64,000 bases of DNA from positions 1 to 64,000 of the forward strand of contig NZ_WHNZ01000064.1 in the NCBI RefSeq assembly GCF_013141725.1, given 5' to 3'. The DNA comes from Paenibacillus planticolens. GTDB taxonomy: Bacteria; Bacillota; Bacilli; Paenibacillales; NBRC-103111. The translations under genes and the position numbers were made by a program. The notes under the pieces are model-generated. The model searched no databases and was not told the DNA's origin. It worked only from the letters and a program-made list of their open reading frames with translations. Positions 1 to 8,753 of this stretch are shown here, one piece after another. The number at the start of each line of letters is the position of its first letter. Positions within the stretch are counted from its first letter, which is position 1.

Positions 1-45
1 GTTATTTTGCATGACCAACAAGGGGTAAGCCTCACTCACCCCCCC

Positions 46-90
46 AAAAAAAGAATTGAGAACCCTCCCGGGCTCCCAATTCTTTTTCTT
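46..90 (-). terminator. Rho-independent terminator of the GH51 gene
   Basis: The inverted repeat AAAGAATTG / CAATTCTTT encloses a GC-rich loop. Read leftward it ends in a run of seven T. It starts about 10 bases past the stop codon of the leftward arabinofuranosidase gene. A T-rich tract also follows on the + strand, so it may act in both directions. Confidence 0.8.
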
Positions 91-100
91 CTGACTGGAC

Positions 101-3100
101 TTATTCCATAATCAATCTGGCTACAGCTGCAAGGTCCATAATATCGACGATACCATCGCCATTGATATCCGCTTTCTTGTGAAGCGTATCCCAATCCGGA
201 TCTGCCGATGTTTTGCCATAGCTTTTTGCCACAATGGCCAGATCTCCGATACTGAACCTACCGTCTCCGTTCATATCTCCTTGCTGCGCAGCTATCACGG
301 AAGCTTTAAAGACTTGAACTGCCGCCTCCAATTGCTGCGTTGCCGCATTGACCTCTTGTGCGCTCGCACCGGCGCTATCCGCTACGGCTTGCGCCGTAGT
401 AATCGCACGGAGCAATGCCGCTTTGGCTCCTACAGGATACTCGCCCGGCTTGCTGCCTTCTTGTGCTGCATCGTGAAGCTGCTGGGCAGACGCGATCAAA
501 TTCAACAATGCCGTCTTATCCACGGTATCTTTCACCGTAATTTGGAGCGCCAGGGCATCTCCACGGTTCAGATTTGTTTCTGTACCGCTGCTATTAGCTA
601 CGATGACATCGCTTAAAGTTACAGTGCTTAGCGTCGCTGCGCTTACCGGTTTGGCTTTAAAGTGAAGTTTCAGCAATTGAACAGTACCCGACACGGCAGG
701 TCCTGTATTCGCTAGCAAAATCCTCACTTTACCTGAATTTACGTCTTCGGAGGTGCCAACTACTTGAATCCTCTCAACTAAGGAATCTGCAGAAACATAC
801 TCCAAATGGTTAGGATCGTAATTTACCGTAATGTCATTCGCATAAACACTCTCGGATACATCGCTAAAGCCGTAAGTCAAATCTACGGCGTTACCGGCCT
901 CGACGGACGAAGGTCCCGTTAGCGTTGCAATCGGGTTCTCCTTCTCTTTCTCAGCAACTTGAACCTTCGCATAAGCATTCAAATAAGTGCCGGCAACGGT
1001 CCCTTTCACTTCAAAAACACCCACTGTTGCGTATTGATCCGCATCGACTCGCTTCCATTCAACATCCGCGTTTTGCTTGCTGCCATCGGATTTCGTCACC
1101 GTAACAACGGCCGGCAGCTGCGGTGCGCGTCCAATGCTCGTATGGACATTGACATTATCAATGCTGTCGATAACAGGCGATCTTGTGGTTCTCAGTCTTA
1201 TGACGGAGAGCGAGTACGCTGGGAAACTGTAGGTGAACGATTTCCCAAAGCCGTTTACCTTCTTCGTCACCGGATACACATGGGTCGGATCATCGTATGA
1301 ATTCTCATCCGCGCTCGAATCCGATTTTAATTCGATAACGGAAGCCGCCGGTTGAATATACTCGGCTCCGCTAACGTTCACTTGCGTAGTTTGAGCGTCG
1401 CCGGAGATATTAATCACTTTGACGATAAGATCGCCCGTCACTTCATCTTTCGTTGTTACACTGTAAAGGGGTCCGGGTATCACATTGTCCGTAATGTCAT
1501 GAATAAGCTCGCCGTCCAAATAACAGCGAATCCGGCTGCCTTCCAGCACAATTTTGATATCGTACCATTGGTTTGCCGTTATTAATTTAGTACTCGTGTT
1601 GCTGATCGTCGTTTTGGTTCCGTTCACTGCTTTTTCAATGACCGTCTTGGTATTGCCGAAGCCGCCAAGATTCCACCAATAGTAGTTGTTGGAATCTTTG
1701 CTTCCAAAACCGATAAGGAACCCTTCCGCACCGCTAACTTTTCTCGCTTTAAGCTCCAGCGTATAGTTGGACCAGTTTTGGCCTTGGAGCAATTGGACCC
1801 TTGCATCGGTCGCGCTGGCATCCGTCTGCTTGAGTATGCCGCCCGTAATGGCCCAAGTTCCTTTAAATTGGTTCCACTGTGACAAGGTAGAGCTATTCGT
1901 AAAATCATTATTAAACAGCTCCGTCTGATCTGCACCCGTTACTTTGACATTGTCATAGTCCACTGCTGTGCTCCACGACCCCAACACAATTGAGCCGGTT
2001 ACGTCGCTTGATGGTTGGTTCCTCTTCGTAAGCTCAGTCGGCATAAGCTTTTGTCCAAGGTGATTCTTAAACAGTTGTTGAACGTAATAGTTCGGCGTAC
2101 CGAAAACCTCATGATTATTAAACCAAATCAAATCCGTTGTCCACTGCGTGTGGTTCGTATAAGCGAACAGCGGAGCAAAGGATGCCATGCCGACAACGTC
2201 GGAATTACGTTCCAACCCTGTCATGAACGCTCCTTCAGCGAGAGCACTTTCCATATTATTCCTTTTGCCTGATCCGTGAGCTGCGTACTCCCCGACGAAT
2301 ACTTTCGGACCTGTTCGACTGTATTTATCGTAACGGGTTACATTGTTATAGAACCATTGCGGCGATTGATACATGTGCTCGTCGACAAGATCTGCTTTCT
2401 GCCCGTTTTTGCTCAGCCAGCTGTAAGTCAGATCGAAGTTGGCATCATCCGGAAAGGCTCCTGCGCTTAAGACAAGCTTCATCTCCGGATATTTCGCTTT
2501 GATGGCATCGTAGAAAACATTGTAGCGGTCAAGATAGTTCTGGCCCCACAGCTCATTGCCCAAGCCGAGATATTTCATATGAAACGGTTCCGGATGGCCA
2601 TTCGCCGCCCGCGCTGCGCCCCATTTCGTTGTCACATCGCCATTCGCATATTCGATCAGGTCAAGAGCATCCTGAATATACGGCTGCAGCTCATTCAGAG
2701 GAATCATTGGCGGAGTCGAATGGCATGACACTTGACCGATGAAAATAATCGGCAGCGGCTCTGCTCCAGTGTCTTCAGCCAATTGAAAGTATTCGTGGAA
2801 ACCTAGACCGAAAGACTGATAATAATTGCTGGACCATTGGTTGTGTTGAATTTGGCGCTGGCTCACATCGCCGATCGTATTTTTCCACTGGTACCGGTTC
2901 GCGAGGGAACCCCCTTCAACGATGCACCCTCCAGGGAAACGAAGAAAACCGGGATGCAGGTCATCCAGCATTTCGGCCAGATCGTATCGAAGTCCATTCG
3001 ATCGATTCCCCCAGGTCGTCTCAGGGAACAAGGAGACCATATCCAGATCCACAGTAGCCGCGTCAGTGGCCGTTACGACCAGGCTTGCTTTCGTATCCGT

Positions 3101-4651
3101 CGAATTGGATTTCAGAGAACAGTCTAATTTCTGCCATTGAGAGGTCAGGCCGTTGATTGTACACGCATCATACACCGTGCCCTGCTGCCCTTTAAGCTTT
3201 ACGGCAATCGATTTAGATGGCGAATCCGAACTTCGCGTATACACGGAGAAATGATACGTTTCGCCGCTTTTTACCGCAATGCCGTCATATCCGCTGTTGG
3301 AAATTCCTACGCCTGCACCCGGTTTTGTAACGGATAAACGGACGTAGTTCGGGTTTTTCGAATTTAACGGATCGGTTTTCGCAATGGTCACTTGCCCTAC
3401 ACCGCCGTCATTCACGTTCGTCCAGGAATATAGGGGTGAATCAAATTCAAACGAACGGTTCTGCACAAGCTCGCCGTATAGACCGCCATCTGCAGCGTAA
3501 TTGATATCTTCAAAAAAGATGCCGTATAAGGTCGGGCTTACGTCATGCGCCGGCTGCCCGCCGTTAATGTTCATCGTGTAGGCGGTAGAGCCCGCTTCCC
3601 ATACAACAACAGTAAAGCTTTTAGTATCTTGAATATCCCCTTTGGAGATCGTCGCTGTCAGGGTTACGGATTTATCTCCTTGACCTGCTGCCGGTTGAAT
3701 GACGGTCCCGTCGGTTTTTACAATGCTGGCATTTGAAGTTTGCCAAGTAACGGACGTTCCGCCCGGTCCTGACGAAGGCAGGTTTAAGTTTTGCGTTTGT
3801 TTGGAGGTGTCACCGAGGTTTAGCCAGTTTTTGGAGTAAGCCACAAGCTCGAGATTGGACATGCTTTCGATCGCAAGTCCCATCACTTCATTGACTTCGA
3901 GCGCCCGGGAGTAGATGCGGAAATCATCGATGCCGCCGTCAAAATACGGATCCGCAGCATATTGCGATTTCCCTATGTAGTTCTGCGTTGTATTTCCCAG
4001 TACGGAAGGCAACGTCGGCATCGTCGCGGTGCTAGCAACTTCAATACCGTTGATGTACATCGTGCTCTTGCTGCCTTTTTTTACAACCGCCACATGCTGC
4101 CAGATCTTTGAAGTCGGAAAAGTGGGGCCGCTTACTAGTTCTTTGCTGCCGCCCTCCGGGGTCGTTGAAAATTCCATGAATCCGGAACCGTTCCTCAGAG
4201 TCAGCATCGTCCAATTGGTTGTACCCGATCCGAAATCAAACACGCGTCCCCACGTCTTATTGTTATTTACTTTTACCCATGTTGCTATGGTTACGTCATT
4301 CTGACCGGCAAGAATGCCGTCCGGCAGCTTGACATACCCATTCGTTCCGTTGAGGGTAACGGCTCCCCCTAATTTCCCGTCCGTGTTCCAAGTGGCTCCT
4401 CCCATCAAAGTACCGTTATGGCCTTTGTTTGAAGCATCTTCCACTGTCGTCCCGCTCGTTTGATCGAACTTGTAGTGCAGCAGCAAACTATCTTCTGCGG
4501 CGGTTGATACAGCCGAAATGGTCATATTTGCGCTCGTAGTTGCGTTTTCCGCTGACGCTTGCGCGGGTGAAATGAAAACGCTGCTCATCATCGTTATTAT
4601 GCCCAAGAAGCTGACCATTTTTTTGAATGTTCTCCGTCTCATCGTGATCAA
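101..4651 (-). CDS. Secreted multidomain GH51-type alpha-L-arabinofuranosidase with LamG, cohesin-like and dockerin domains
   Basis: This about 1516-residue exoenzyme probably removes L-arabinofuranosyl side chains from arabinoxylan or arabinan. Domains in order: signal peptide (about 1-35), LamG-like sandwich (about 55-260), degenerate bacterial Ig domain (about 270-355), GH51 module with an embedded carbohydrate-binding-like segment, the TIM barrel carrying acid/base Glu in GNELWG (about residue 700) and nucleophile Glu in VGEYAAHG (about 788), a second LamG-like insert in the C-terminal sandwich, an Ig-like domain (about 1170-1240), a cohesin-like domain (about 1255-1370), a helical linker, and a type I dockerin with two Ca-binding repeats (DMNGDGRFSIGDL and DINGDGIVDIMDL). 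The TTG at 4651 is placed 5 bases after AAAGGAG; GTG 4657 overlaps that site and ATG 4642 is too distant. A cre site lies about 95 bases upstream. The neighbour in divergent orientation is a cohesin-SLH protein. Catalytic family is confident; exact substrate is inference. Confidence 0.9.
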   Translation of the reverse strand: MITMRRRTFKKMVSFLGIITMMSSVFISPAQASAENATTSANMTISAVSTAAEDSLLLHYKFDQTSGTTVEDASNKGHNGTLMGGATWNTDGKLGGAVTLNGTNGYVKLPDGILAGQNDVTIATWVKVNNNKTWGRVFDFGSGTTNWTMLTLRNGSGFMEFSTTPEGGSKELVSGPTFPTSKIWQHVAVVKKGSKSTMYINGIEVASTATMPTLPSVLGNTTQNYIGKSQYAADPYFDGGIDDFRIYSRALEVNEVMGLAIESMSNLELVAYSKNWLNLGDTSKQTQNLNLPSSGPGGTSVTWQTSNASIVKTDGTVIQPAAGQGDKSVTLTATISKGDIQDTKSFTVVVWEAGSTAYTMNINGGQPAHDVSPTLYGIFFEDINYAADGGLYGELVQNRSFEFDSPLYSWTNVNDGGVGQVTIAKTDPLNSKNPNYVRLSVTKPGAGVGISNSGYDGIAVKSGETYHFSVYTRSSDSPSKSIAVKLKGQQGTVYDACTINGLTSQWQKLDCSLKSNSTDTKASLVVTATDAATVDLDMVSLFPETTWGNRSNGLRYDLAEMLDDLHPGFLRFPGGCIVEGGSLANRYQWKNTIGDVSQRQIQHNQWSSNYYQSFGLGFHEYFQLAEDTGAEPLPIIFIGQVSCHSTPPMIPLNELQPYIQDALDLIEYANGDVTTKWGAARAANGHPEPFHMKYLGLGNELWGQNYLDRYNVFYDAIKAKYPEMKLVLSAGAFPDDANFDLTYSWLSKNGQKADLVDEHMYQSPQWFYNNVTRYDKYSRTGPKVFVGEYAAHGSGKRNNMESALAEGAFMTGLERNSDVVGMASFAPLFAYTNHTQWTTDLIWFNNHEVFGTPNYYVQQLFKNHLGQKLMPTELTKRNQPSSDVTGSIVLGSWSTAVDYDNVKVTGADQTELFNNDFTNSSTLSQWNQFKGTWAITGGILKQTDASATDARVQLLQGQNWSNYTLELKARKVSGAEGFLIGFGSKDSNNYYWWNLGGFGNTKTVIEKAVNGTKTTISNTSTKLITANQWYDIKIVLEGSRIRCYLDGELIHDITDNVIPGPLYSVTTKDEVTGDLIVKVINISGDAQTTQVNVSGAEYIQPAASVIELKSDSSADENSYDDPTHVYPVTKKVNGFGKSFTYSFPAYSLSVIRLRTTRSPVIDSIDNVNVHTSIGRAPQLPAVVTVTKSDGSKQNADVEWKRVDADQYATVGVFEVKGTVAGTYLNAYAKVQVAEKEKENPIATLTGPSSVEAGNAVDLTYGFSDVSESVYANDITVNYDPNHLEYVSADSLVERIQVVGTSEDVNSGKVRILLANTGPAVSGTVQLLKLHFKAKPVSAATLSTVTLSDVIVANSSGTETNLNRGDALALQITVKDTVDKTALLNLIASAQQLHDAAQEGSKPGEYPVGAKAALLRAITTAQAVADSAGASAQEVNAATQQLEAAVQVFKASVIAAQQGDMNGDGRFSIGDLAIVAKSYGKTSADPDWDTLHKKADINGDGIVDIMDLAAVARLIME

Positions 4652-4743
4652 TAGCACTCCTTTAACCAGTTTTTAGTGAAATTGAACGGCATAAAAGCTT
4701 CCATCCGTTACGCCAAAATCGTTTGCCCCCTTTCCCCTTTTAT

Positions 4744-4757
4744 TCTAAGCGCTTTCA
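4744..4757 (-). promoter_or_regulatory. cre (CcpA) site upstream of the GH51 gene
   Basis: Read leftward the site is TGAAAGCGCTTAGA, which matches 13 of 14 positions of the Bacillus cre consensus TGWAANCGNTNWCA. It suggests carbon catabolite repression of the arabinofuranosidase. The divergent intergenic stretch 4652-5034 otherwise holds AT-rich promoter-like sequence but no other hairpin that I can defend. Confidence 0.65.
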
Positions 4758-4938
4758 TTTGTTTTAAAATGGAATAATTTGTTTAAAAATTATAATTTAA
4801 TCGTTATTAAAAAAATAATTCTCGCAACGAATCTCTTTTCATAGAATTTTCGAAGAGCTTAAAAATTTACAAGTTTACCTGATGAAAATATATGGATTCT
4901 TCTTGGCTAAAAGCTTTATAATGATATTATCTATTGCT

Positions 4939-4952
4939 AGAAACCGCTTACG
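4939..4952 (+). promoter_or_regulatory. Weak cre-like site upstream of the cohesin-SLH gene
   Basis: AGAAACCGCTTACG matches 12 of 14 cre positions, with both end bases wrong. It lies about 85 bases before the start of the rightward cohesin-SLH gene. It could place both divergent genes under CcpA, but the match is weak. Confidence 0.35.
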
Positions 4953-5034
4953 AGAATTGTATTGTTCTGTTTCTGAGATCTAAGATTCATACTTTTGAGG
5001 GGCTTGTCCCCCTCTCTATGAGAGGATGATAGAT

Positions 5035-6057
5035 ATGCTAAAACGTAAGACAATTTTCACTACTTTATTTTGCAATCTCTGTTTATCCTTAGCCGTAGTT
5101 GCCCCTGTTTCCGCCGCGGACGACTCGCAATTTGTGATGTCAGCATCCGGTACTGAATCGGATAACGGCGAATTTACCGTTACCTTGAAAGGGGAAAATA
5201 TTCAGGATTTATTCGCATATGAAGTCAAATTTAACATCGATGGCGGCAATATCGAGGTCGTCAAAGCTAGCACAGCGATAAACGGTTTCTCCGTTCCTCC
5301 TATTGTGAAGAACAATGAAGTTACGTTTGCACATACGAAGATTGGAAAAGTGGATGGGGAGAAGGGGAATGTCGAAATTGGCACCATTACCTTCAAAGCC
5401 AAAAAGGCAGGAACAACGAACATTAAATGGACCGATATCAAAATCGTAGATCATAATTTAGGAAGTCAAACTTTTAAGCCAAATGAATCTACAAGCTTTA
5501 TGAAAGTCTTTGGCGACCTAAGCGGCCACTGGGCCAAATCCGATATTATGCAGATGGTTGATAAAAAAGTCGTCGAGGGTATGGATGATGATCATTTTGC
5601 CCCTAATACGAATGTGACAAGAGCGCAATTTGCAACACTGCTTTCCAAAGCGCTTAATTTGCAGGATGATTCCGGGCAAAATCCTTTTGCTGACGTCTCA
5701 TCCGGATCATGGTATGAAAGTACCGTGAAGAAGTCCTATGCAGCGGGCCTGATCAACGGGGTTGCGGATAATGCGTTCGCACCGGAGCAAAACATTACCC
5801 GTGAGGAAATGACAGCCATGCTCTTAAGAGCGAAAGCTTATGCAACCGGGACGAAAATAGAAGATATGAACGCAAATGGGTCCCTTTCGTTTAGCGACGA
5901 AGGATCCATCAGCAGCTGGGCCAAGAAAGCGGTCGTATTGGCAGTTGATTCCGGGTTAATGAACGGTAGAACGGATCAAGAATTTGCTCCTCATGACAAT
6001 GCCAGCAGAGCTGAGTCCGTAGTCGTGCTGAAGCGATTGATAGCGGGATTGAATTAA
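5035..6057 (+). CDS. Cohesin-domain protein with three SLH repeats (cell-surface anchor)
   Basis: This exported protein of 340 residues has a signal peptide ending near VSAA, one cohesin-like beta-sandwich (about 28-150) and three SLH repeats (about 157-205, 215-268 and 280-335). SLH repeats bind secondary cell-wall polymer, so the cohesin would be displayed on the surface. The ATG at 5035 is preferred because AGAGG (5021-5025) sits 9 bases before it; ATG 5026 directly abuts that site. The divergently transcribed neighbour is an enzyme ending in a dockerin, the natural partner of a cohesin. The pairing is inference: cohesin-like folds in Paenibacillus also occur in proteins with no known dockerin partner. 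The architecture is a single-cohesin anchoring scaffoldin in miniature. Confidence 0.85.
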   Translation: MLKRKTIFTTLFCNLCLSLAVVAPVSAADDSQFVMSASGTESDNGEFTVTLKGENIQDLFAYEVKFNIDGGNIEVVKASTAINGFSVPPIVKNNEVTFAHTKIGKVDGEKGNVEIGTITFKAKKAGTTNIKWTDIKIVDHNLGSQTFKPNESTSFMKVFGDLSGHWAKSDIMQMVDKKVVEGMDDDHFAPNTNVTRAQFATLLSKALNLQDDSGQNPFADVSSGSWYESTVKKSYAAGLINGVADNAFAPEQNITREEMTAMLLRAKAYATGTKIEDMNANGSLSFSDEGSISSWAKKAVVLAVDSGLMNGRTDQEFAPHDNASRAESVVVLKRLIAGLN

Positions 6058-6059
6058 TA

Positions 6060-6114
6060 AAAAAGGCGGTCTCATAAGTCATTCATGACTTTTGAGACTG
6101 CCTTTTGTTTTTAT
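6060..6114 (+). terminator. Strong terminator after the cohesin-SLH gene
   Basis: A long stem, AAAAGGCGGTCTCA with AAGTCA opposite TGACTT and TGAGACTGCCTTTT, closes on TTCA and is followed by TTTTGTTTTT. It begins within a few bases of the stop codon at 6057. Confidence 0.85.
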
Positions 6115-6124
6115 TGGGAGTTTC

Positions 6125-6880
6125 CCTATGTGATAGGGAATCTGTATGGCGCTATTTCGCCGCGGCAGGCCCCTTTCCGGTTCCTGCGGGAACTACAGAG
6201 CCTTATTTCCCCCTGGCAACCCTTACACCACGATAAATCGGCCAAATAGCGGAACAGAGTTCCCTCTGAATTTCCAAATGGTGGGTTTTCGCGCAAATAG
6301 CGGACCGTTGTTCCCACTAACTAGCACCATCAGGTGTTTTTTAGACTTTTTGCGGCAGCCGCTTGTTTTATTAGTATTCCCTTAGAGAAAGGGGAACTAC
6401 AGGGCTCTATTTGGGTTTGGCAGGCCCCTTTCCGGTTCCTGCGGGAACTACAGGGCCTTATTTCCCTTTGGCAACCCTTACACCACGATAAATCGGCCAA
6501 ATAGCGGAACAGAGTTCCCTCTAAATTTCCAAATGGTGGGTTTTCGCGCAAATAGCGGACCATTGTTCCCACTGACTAGCACCACCAGGTGTTTTTTAGA
6601 CTTTTTGAGGCAGCCGCTTGTTTTATTAGTATTCCCTTAGAGAAAGGGGAACTACAGGGCTCTATTTGGGTTTGGCAGGCCCCTTTCCGGTTCCTGAGGG
6701 AACTACAGGGCCTTATTTCCCTTTGGCAACCCTTACACCACGATAAATCGGCCAAATAGCGGAACGGAGTTCCCTCTAAATTTCCGAATGGTGGGTTTTC
6801 GCGCAAATAGCGGACTATTGTTCCCACTAACTAGCACCATCAGGTGTTTTTCAGACTTTTTGAGGCAGCCGCTTGTTTTT
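6125..6880. repeat. Three tandem copies of a 255-bp non-coding repeat
   Basis: The landmark GGCAGGCCCC recurs at 6164, 6419 and 6674, giving an exact 255-base period. Each unit contains GGAACTACAGGGC, CCAAATAGCGGAAC, CGCGCAAATAGCGGAC, a CACCAGGTG palindrome and CGGCAGCCGC-like ends. The copies differ by scattered substitutions. Short open frames on both strands repeat with the unit and lack ribosome-binding sites, so I read it as non-coding. No other feature is visible in 6115-6959. Confidence 0.85.
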
Positions 6881-6959
6881 TGGGAATCACTTCAGAGGAG
6901 GTTGAGAATAGTGGGGGCCAGTCCAGCCTTATTCGCTGCCTCATCCAGCAACAGTTAGC

Positions 6960-7391
6960 TTAAGAAAATAAGTATAGACTCTGAATGACCACAGTAGTGA
7001 CTAAAATAATACCGACGCCAACATGCTCTGCATCAGGAACGATGTGATCTTTTATAGGAGGCAAAAACTTATATGTACGCTTAAAATACTTTTCATAATC
7101 CTTACGAACTGAGGTTGGGTAACCTGTAAAATAAGGAATCCACCATGAAAACAAGTGCATTACCATAATAATCATCGTCATTGAATATCCGATCCAAGCC
7201 CATACACCCTCATTATAAAAGAATATCGCAATAATAATTAAAGGTGGATAATTCCCAAACACTTCAAATTTCCTAAGTTTTTTATCTCTTGCTTGTACAT
7301 CGTTGAACGGAAACAAATTCATAAAATCAATAATAACTTGATACAATAAAAACAATAGAGGTAATATAAAAGATAGCAAATGTAAGTTCAT
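6960..7391 (-). CDS. Small integral membrane protein of unknown function
   Basis: I do not recognise a named family for this 143-residue protein. It has four hydrophobic segments (about 5-25, 48-68, 70-88 and 122-142) and a charged, aromatic loop with SVRKDYEKYFKRTYKF near residues 93-108. The gene ends just downstream of the tandem repeats and is AT-rich, like the two genes behind it. A good start is supported by AAAGGGTAAAAAT upstream, a moderate ribosome-binding site. No catalytic motif is visible. Neighbouring genes are also small membrane proteins, so an accessory islet is more likely than a conserved operon. Confidence 0.6.
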   Translation of the reverse strand: MNLHLLSFILPLLFLLYQVIIDFMNLFPFNDVQARDKKLRKFEVFGNYPPLIIIAIFFYNEGVWAWIGYSMTMIIMVMHLFSWWIPYFTGYPTSVRKDYEKYFKRTYKFLPPIKDHIVPDAEHVGVGIILVTTVVIQSLYLFS

Positions 7392-7447
7392 ATTTTTACC
7401 CTTTCTATCTATTTAGTCAATAATTTTGGATGGTAATACTTATGCAG

Positions 7448-7486
7448 CAACAAACCCGGCGTCAATAAACCCGGGTTTGTTTTTCA
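7448..7486 (-). terminator. Terminator-like hairpin between two membrane-protein genes
   Basis: CAAACCCGG and CCGGGTTTG form a 9-bp perfect stem with a 10-base loop. It lies downstream of the leftward DUF2569 gene. The T tract is better on the + strand (TTTGTTTTTC) than leftward, so function as a leftward terminator is probable but not certain. Confidence 0.5.
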
Positions 7487-7500
7487 TAGCCTCATTTCGA

Positions 7501-8004
7501 TTAATTCGTATATGTATTCTTCACTCGTTTTGAATTGATAAAGTAGGGTATCCATATTAAGCAAGTTACGAATGATTTAACAATATTTCTGCCTTGTTCA
7601 CCCATAAACTCGTGAGTTGCCGCCTCCTCAATGGAGTTTGTAATAAAATAATAGCCAATATTAACAGCAAAGTTAATCAAATAAAAATTTATTACCATAT
7701 ATTTTAATAATTTCTTTTTTTTCAAGACAAGATAACCAAGGAACACTGGAAAAATCACAAAAAATATATTTATAACAGTTTCATAGATGATAACCAAAGA
7801 ATATTTCCAGTTTTCTTCCTGCAATTGAGAGAAAAGTCCATCCTGGTAGATGGGCAATATAGTATCTATCAAATAGTATAAAGAGCTCGCGAAAGTTAAT
7901 AGGAATCCTAACGCTACGAAGTAAAGCCAGCCACCAAATCCATAAGGTTTAGCTCTTTCCTCGATGGGTAAATTTACTGCTAGATCATTTTCTGTATTTG
8001 TCAT
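7501..8004 (-). CDS. DUF2569-type integral membrane protein
   Basis: The 167-residue protein opens with a cytoplasmic stretch, then GFGGWLYFVALG at the head of the first membrane helix, three further helices (about 68-92, 100-120, 143-158), and ends WIPYFINSKRVKNTY. The GGWLYL start and the WIPYF..SKRV end are hallmarks of the DUF2569 family, whose function is unknown. The start ATG follows AGAAAATGGTGACTCA with a weak GGTGA site. It is AT-rich and lies between an unrecognised membrane gene and a broken CPBP protease gene. The family call rests on motif memory; function cannot be stated. Confidence 0.7.
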   Translation of the reverse strand: MTNTENDLAVNLPIEERAKPYGFGGWLYFVALGFLLTFASSLYYLIDTILPIYQDGLFSQLQEENWKYSLVIIYETVINIFFVIFPVFLGYLVLKKKKLLKYMVINFYLINFAVNIGYYFITNSIEEAATHEFMGEQGRNIVKSFVTCLIWIPYFINSKRVKNTYTN

Positions 8005-8049
8005 TGAGTCACCATTTTCTCCGCTAAATTAATTTTATGCAGCAGCCCA

Positions 8050-8616
8050 TTATTTACCCAAATCTAACATTGCCATGAAGTCAAAGAATAAGTGTACTAT
8101 AATAACTGGGACAATCCTCCTACTCTTCACAAAATAGATTGAAAAAATAAAAAACATTATCCCAGCATACAAGGCAGGGATTAATCCCTGATATAGATGA
8201 TATGATGTTTGGATTAACGTACTGATTAGTACTGAAATTTCTTCTTTTTTAAATAAATACTTTGTTTCGGTTATGGTATATGCCCTAACAATTAGTTCTT
8301 CAAAAAAAGGATTAATAATGATAAATAACAAGTAGAAAATAGATATTTTTGTTTTTAAGAAATCAATATTTTTTGGCGTCTGACCAAAACTCGGAGAGAT
8401 CGTAACAGCCACTATAAATGCAAGATAGATTCCAACATAGAGAAGGATTCCATGTAGGATATCAGTTTTCTGAAACTCAAAACCTATATCTTTATAATCT
8501 CTCCCCTGTTTTTTTAAAACTAAATAAAGTATGCCTAACGAACTGTTATAAAGAGATACACTGAGTTTATGACAAGTGGGAATATTGAAATTAGTAAATG
8601 GACAAGTTGTTGAATT
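8050..8616 (-). pseudogene. 5'-truncated CPBP-family intramembrane protease (Abi-like)
   Basis: The open frame keeps all three CPBP motifs: EELIVR, a His in TSYHLYQG, and VHLFFDF near the end. A GTG at 8412 would give 120 residues, but it falls inside a hydrophobic helix, and the same frame reads upstream through family-like sequence (LVLKKQGRDYKDIGF, then DILHGILLYVGIYLAF) up to a TGA at 8617-8619. No ATG, GTG or TTG with a ribosome-binding site begins that extension, and the region before it looks random. CPBP proteins are normally over 200 residues. I read it as a gene that lost its first membrane helix and start. An undetected unusual start cannot be excluded. Confidence 0.6.
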
Positions 8617-8753
8617 TCAGTAATCTGCTTCCTTTATCAAAAAATACTCCTTTGTAATATAGATCACAAAGACTATATTACATGCGCCAAAGGTTTGAAA
8701 GCAATACAAATATTGCCTGCTGCCCATTGCCTCAAGGAAAATGCCAATGGATT

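Noticed and set aside
6126..6827. Repeated 63-83-residue leftward frames with MGT..VRYLRENPPFGN starts
   Set aside because: They recur with the 255-bp repeat unit, have no ribosome-binding site and no recognisable fold; codon pattern follows the DNA repeat.
6125..6880. CRISPR array
   Set aside because: The unit is 255 bases with no short repeat-unique spacer pattern, and no cas gene is present.
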